This document shows positions 5,467 to 6,042 of a stretch of DNA of 6,042 bases, in pieces (positions within the stretch are counted from its first letter, which is position 1; each line of letters opens with the position of its first letter). The stretch is from Actinomycetota bacterium (GTDB taxonomy: Bacteria; Actinomycetota; Acidimicrobiia; Acidimicrobiales; CADCSY01), in contig JACOTK010000103.1 of NCBI GenBank assembly GCA_016178435.1, positions 1 to 6,042 on the forward strand. Direction: 5' to 3'. The position numbers were made by a program, and so were the translations under genes. The notes under the pieces were generated by a model. That model was not told the DNA's origin, searched no databases, and saw nothing but the letters and a program-made list of their open reading frames with translations.

Positions 5467-6042
5467 ATGAGCCAAGACGACGAACTGGTCCTCAGAGACG
5501 ACAACGAGGGCGTCGCAACGCTGACCCTGAACCGTCCGGACAAGCTCAACGCCCTGACGCCGGCGTCCTTCGTGGCCCTCCGGGGTCATGTCGAGGCCAT
5601 TGCCGCAGACGAGTCGGTGCGATGTGTGGTGCTCCGAGGCGCCGGCCGCTCCTTCTGCGCCGGCCATGACCTGACGTCGATCGCCTCGGCCGAGCGCGCG
5701 CCGAGCCTCCATTTCGAGCCCGAGACGGTCGACGCCCTCGAGGCACTGCCGCAGCCGACCATCGCCCGGCTGCACGGGCATTGCTTCACAGGGGGCCTCG
5801 AGCTCGCACTTGCCTGTGACCTGCTCATCGCCGCCGAGTCGACCAGGCTCGGCGACACCCACGGCCAGTGGGGCCTGGCGCCGATCTGGGGAATGTCGGT
5901 GCGCCTGCCCGAACGGGTGGGGCGTTCGACCGCGAAGGAGATGATGTTCACGAGTCGTCGCATGACCGGGGTCACCGCGGCGCAGATCGGGCTCGTCGAC
6001 CGTGTGGTGCCCGACGACGATCTCGATGCGGCGATTGCGGAC
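5467..6042 (+). CDS. Enoyl-CoA hydratase/isomerase (crotonase) family protein, 3'-truncated
   Basis: Open from the ATG at 5467 through the right edge (192 codons; a complete family member has about 250-270). The crotonase fold is clear: VATLTLNRPDKLNAL (16-30), the first oxyanion-hole segment SFCAGHDL (62-69), and the second, GHCFTGGLELALACDLLIAA (104-123). Glu112 aligns with catalytic Glu144 of rat mitochondrial enoyl-CoA hydratase. The second catalytic glutamate (Glu164 in rat) aligns with His132 in LGDTHGQWGLAP, so standard hydration of a 2-enoyl-CoA should not be assumed. The DTHxxxGLxPxWG signature followed by SVRLPERVG marks an actinobacterial subgroup whose substrate I do not know. An in-frame ATG at 5458 is an alternative start. 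Neither start has a Shine-Dalgarno; a TAGACA at 5453-5458, 8 nt before 5467, may be a leaderless-type -10. The gap from otsB is 62 bp. Confidence 0.9.
   Translation, partial: MSQDDELVLRDDNEGVATLTLNRPDKLNALTPASFVALRGHVEAIAADESVRCVVLRGAGRSFCAGHDLTSIASAERAPSLHFEPETVDALEALPQPTIARLHGHCFTGGLELALACDLLIAAESTRLGDTHGQWGLAPIWGMSVRLPERVGRSTAKEMMFTSRRMTGVTAAQIGLVDRVVPDDDLDAAIAD

Noticed and set aside
5185..5862. 225-codon minus-strand open frame across the otsB-hydratase junction
   Set aside because: It overlaps two well-supported plus-strand genes and has no recognisable protein features.
1..6042. Mobile element, CRISPR, phage, toxin-antitoxin or defence cluster
   Set aside because: No transposase, integrase, regularly spaced repeats, terminal inverted repeats or defence domains were seen; all recognised genes are housekeeping or envelope genes with uniform high-GC codon use.

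Overview
The window looks like ordinary chromosomal DNA from a high-GC Gram-positive bacterium (Actinomycetota). GC is high by eye. Starts include TTG and GTG codons, the tRNA does not encode CCA, and several genes appear to be leaderless. A DUF3263 gene sits directly before a membrane-anchored LytR_C protein, an actinobacterial pairing also seen at Rv0430-Rv0431 of Mycobacterium tuberculosis. The sigma factor is of the SigH (Spo0H-like) type and lies next to rlmB. That combination suggests a deep actinobacterial lineage such as Acidimicrobiia, but this placement is an inference.

Layout: (1) 1-437, the C-terminal part of rlmB, a 23S rRNA 2'-O-methyltransferase, truncated by the window edge. 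(2) 438-637, a 200-bp regulatory gap with a perfect 9-9-9 inverted repeat (503-529) beside a good -35 box. (3) 638-1327, a SigH-type sigma factor starting at TTG. (4) 1355-1428, tRNA-Thr(UGU) on the minus strand. (5) 1548-2837, citrate synthase gltA, starting at a TTG set by a perfect Shine-Dalgarno sequence. (6) 2897-3151 and 3154-3714, the DUF3263 gene and the LytR_C gene, 2 bp apart and very likely one operon. (7) 3734-4594 on the minus strand, a predicted lipoprotein of unknown function that converges on the LytR_C gene. (8) 4619-5404, a trehalose-6-phosphate phosphatase (otsB), divergent from the lipoprotein gene across only 24 bp. (9) 5467-6042, the first 192 codons of an enoyl-CoA hydratase/isomerase family gene that runs off the right edge.

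The genes are mostly housekeeping: rRNA modification, transcription, the TCA cycle, trehalose metabolism and CoA-ester chemistry. Two encode envelope-associated proteins. No mobile element, CRISPR array, phage gene or defence system was seen, and no gene-free stretch exceeds 300 bp. I found no convincing new multi-gene system. The points most worth following are in the control regions: the operator-like palindrome before the sigma gene, and a 24-bp divergent region in which two opposite -10 elements appear to share one TA step. The replacement of one catalytic glutamate in the hydratase-like protein is also of interest.
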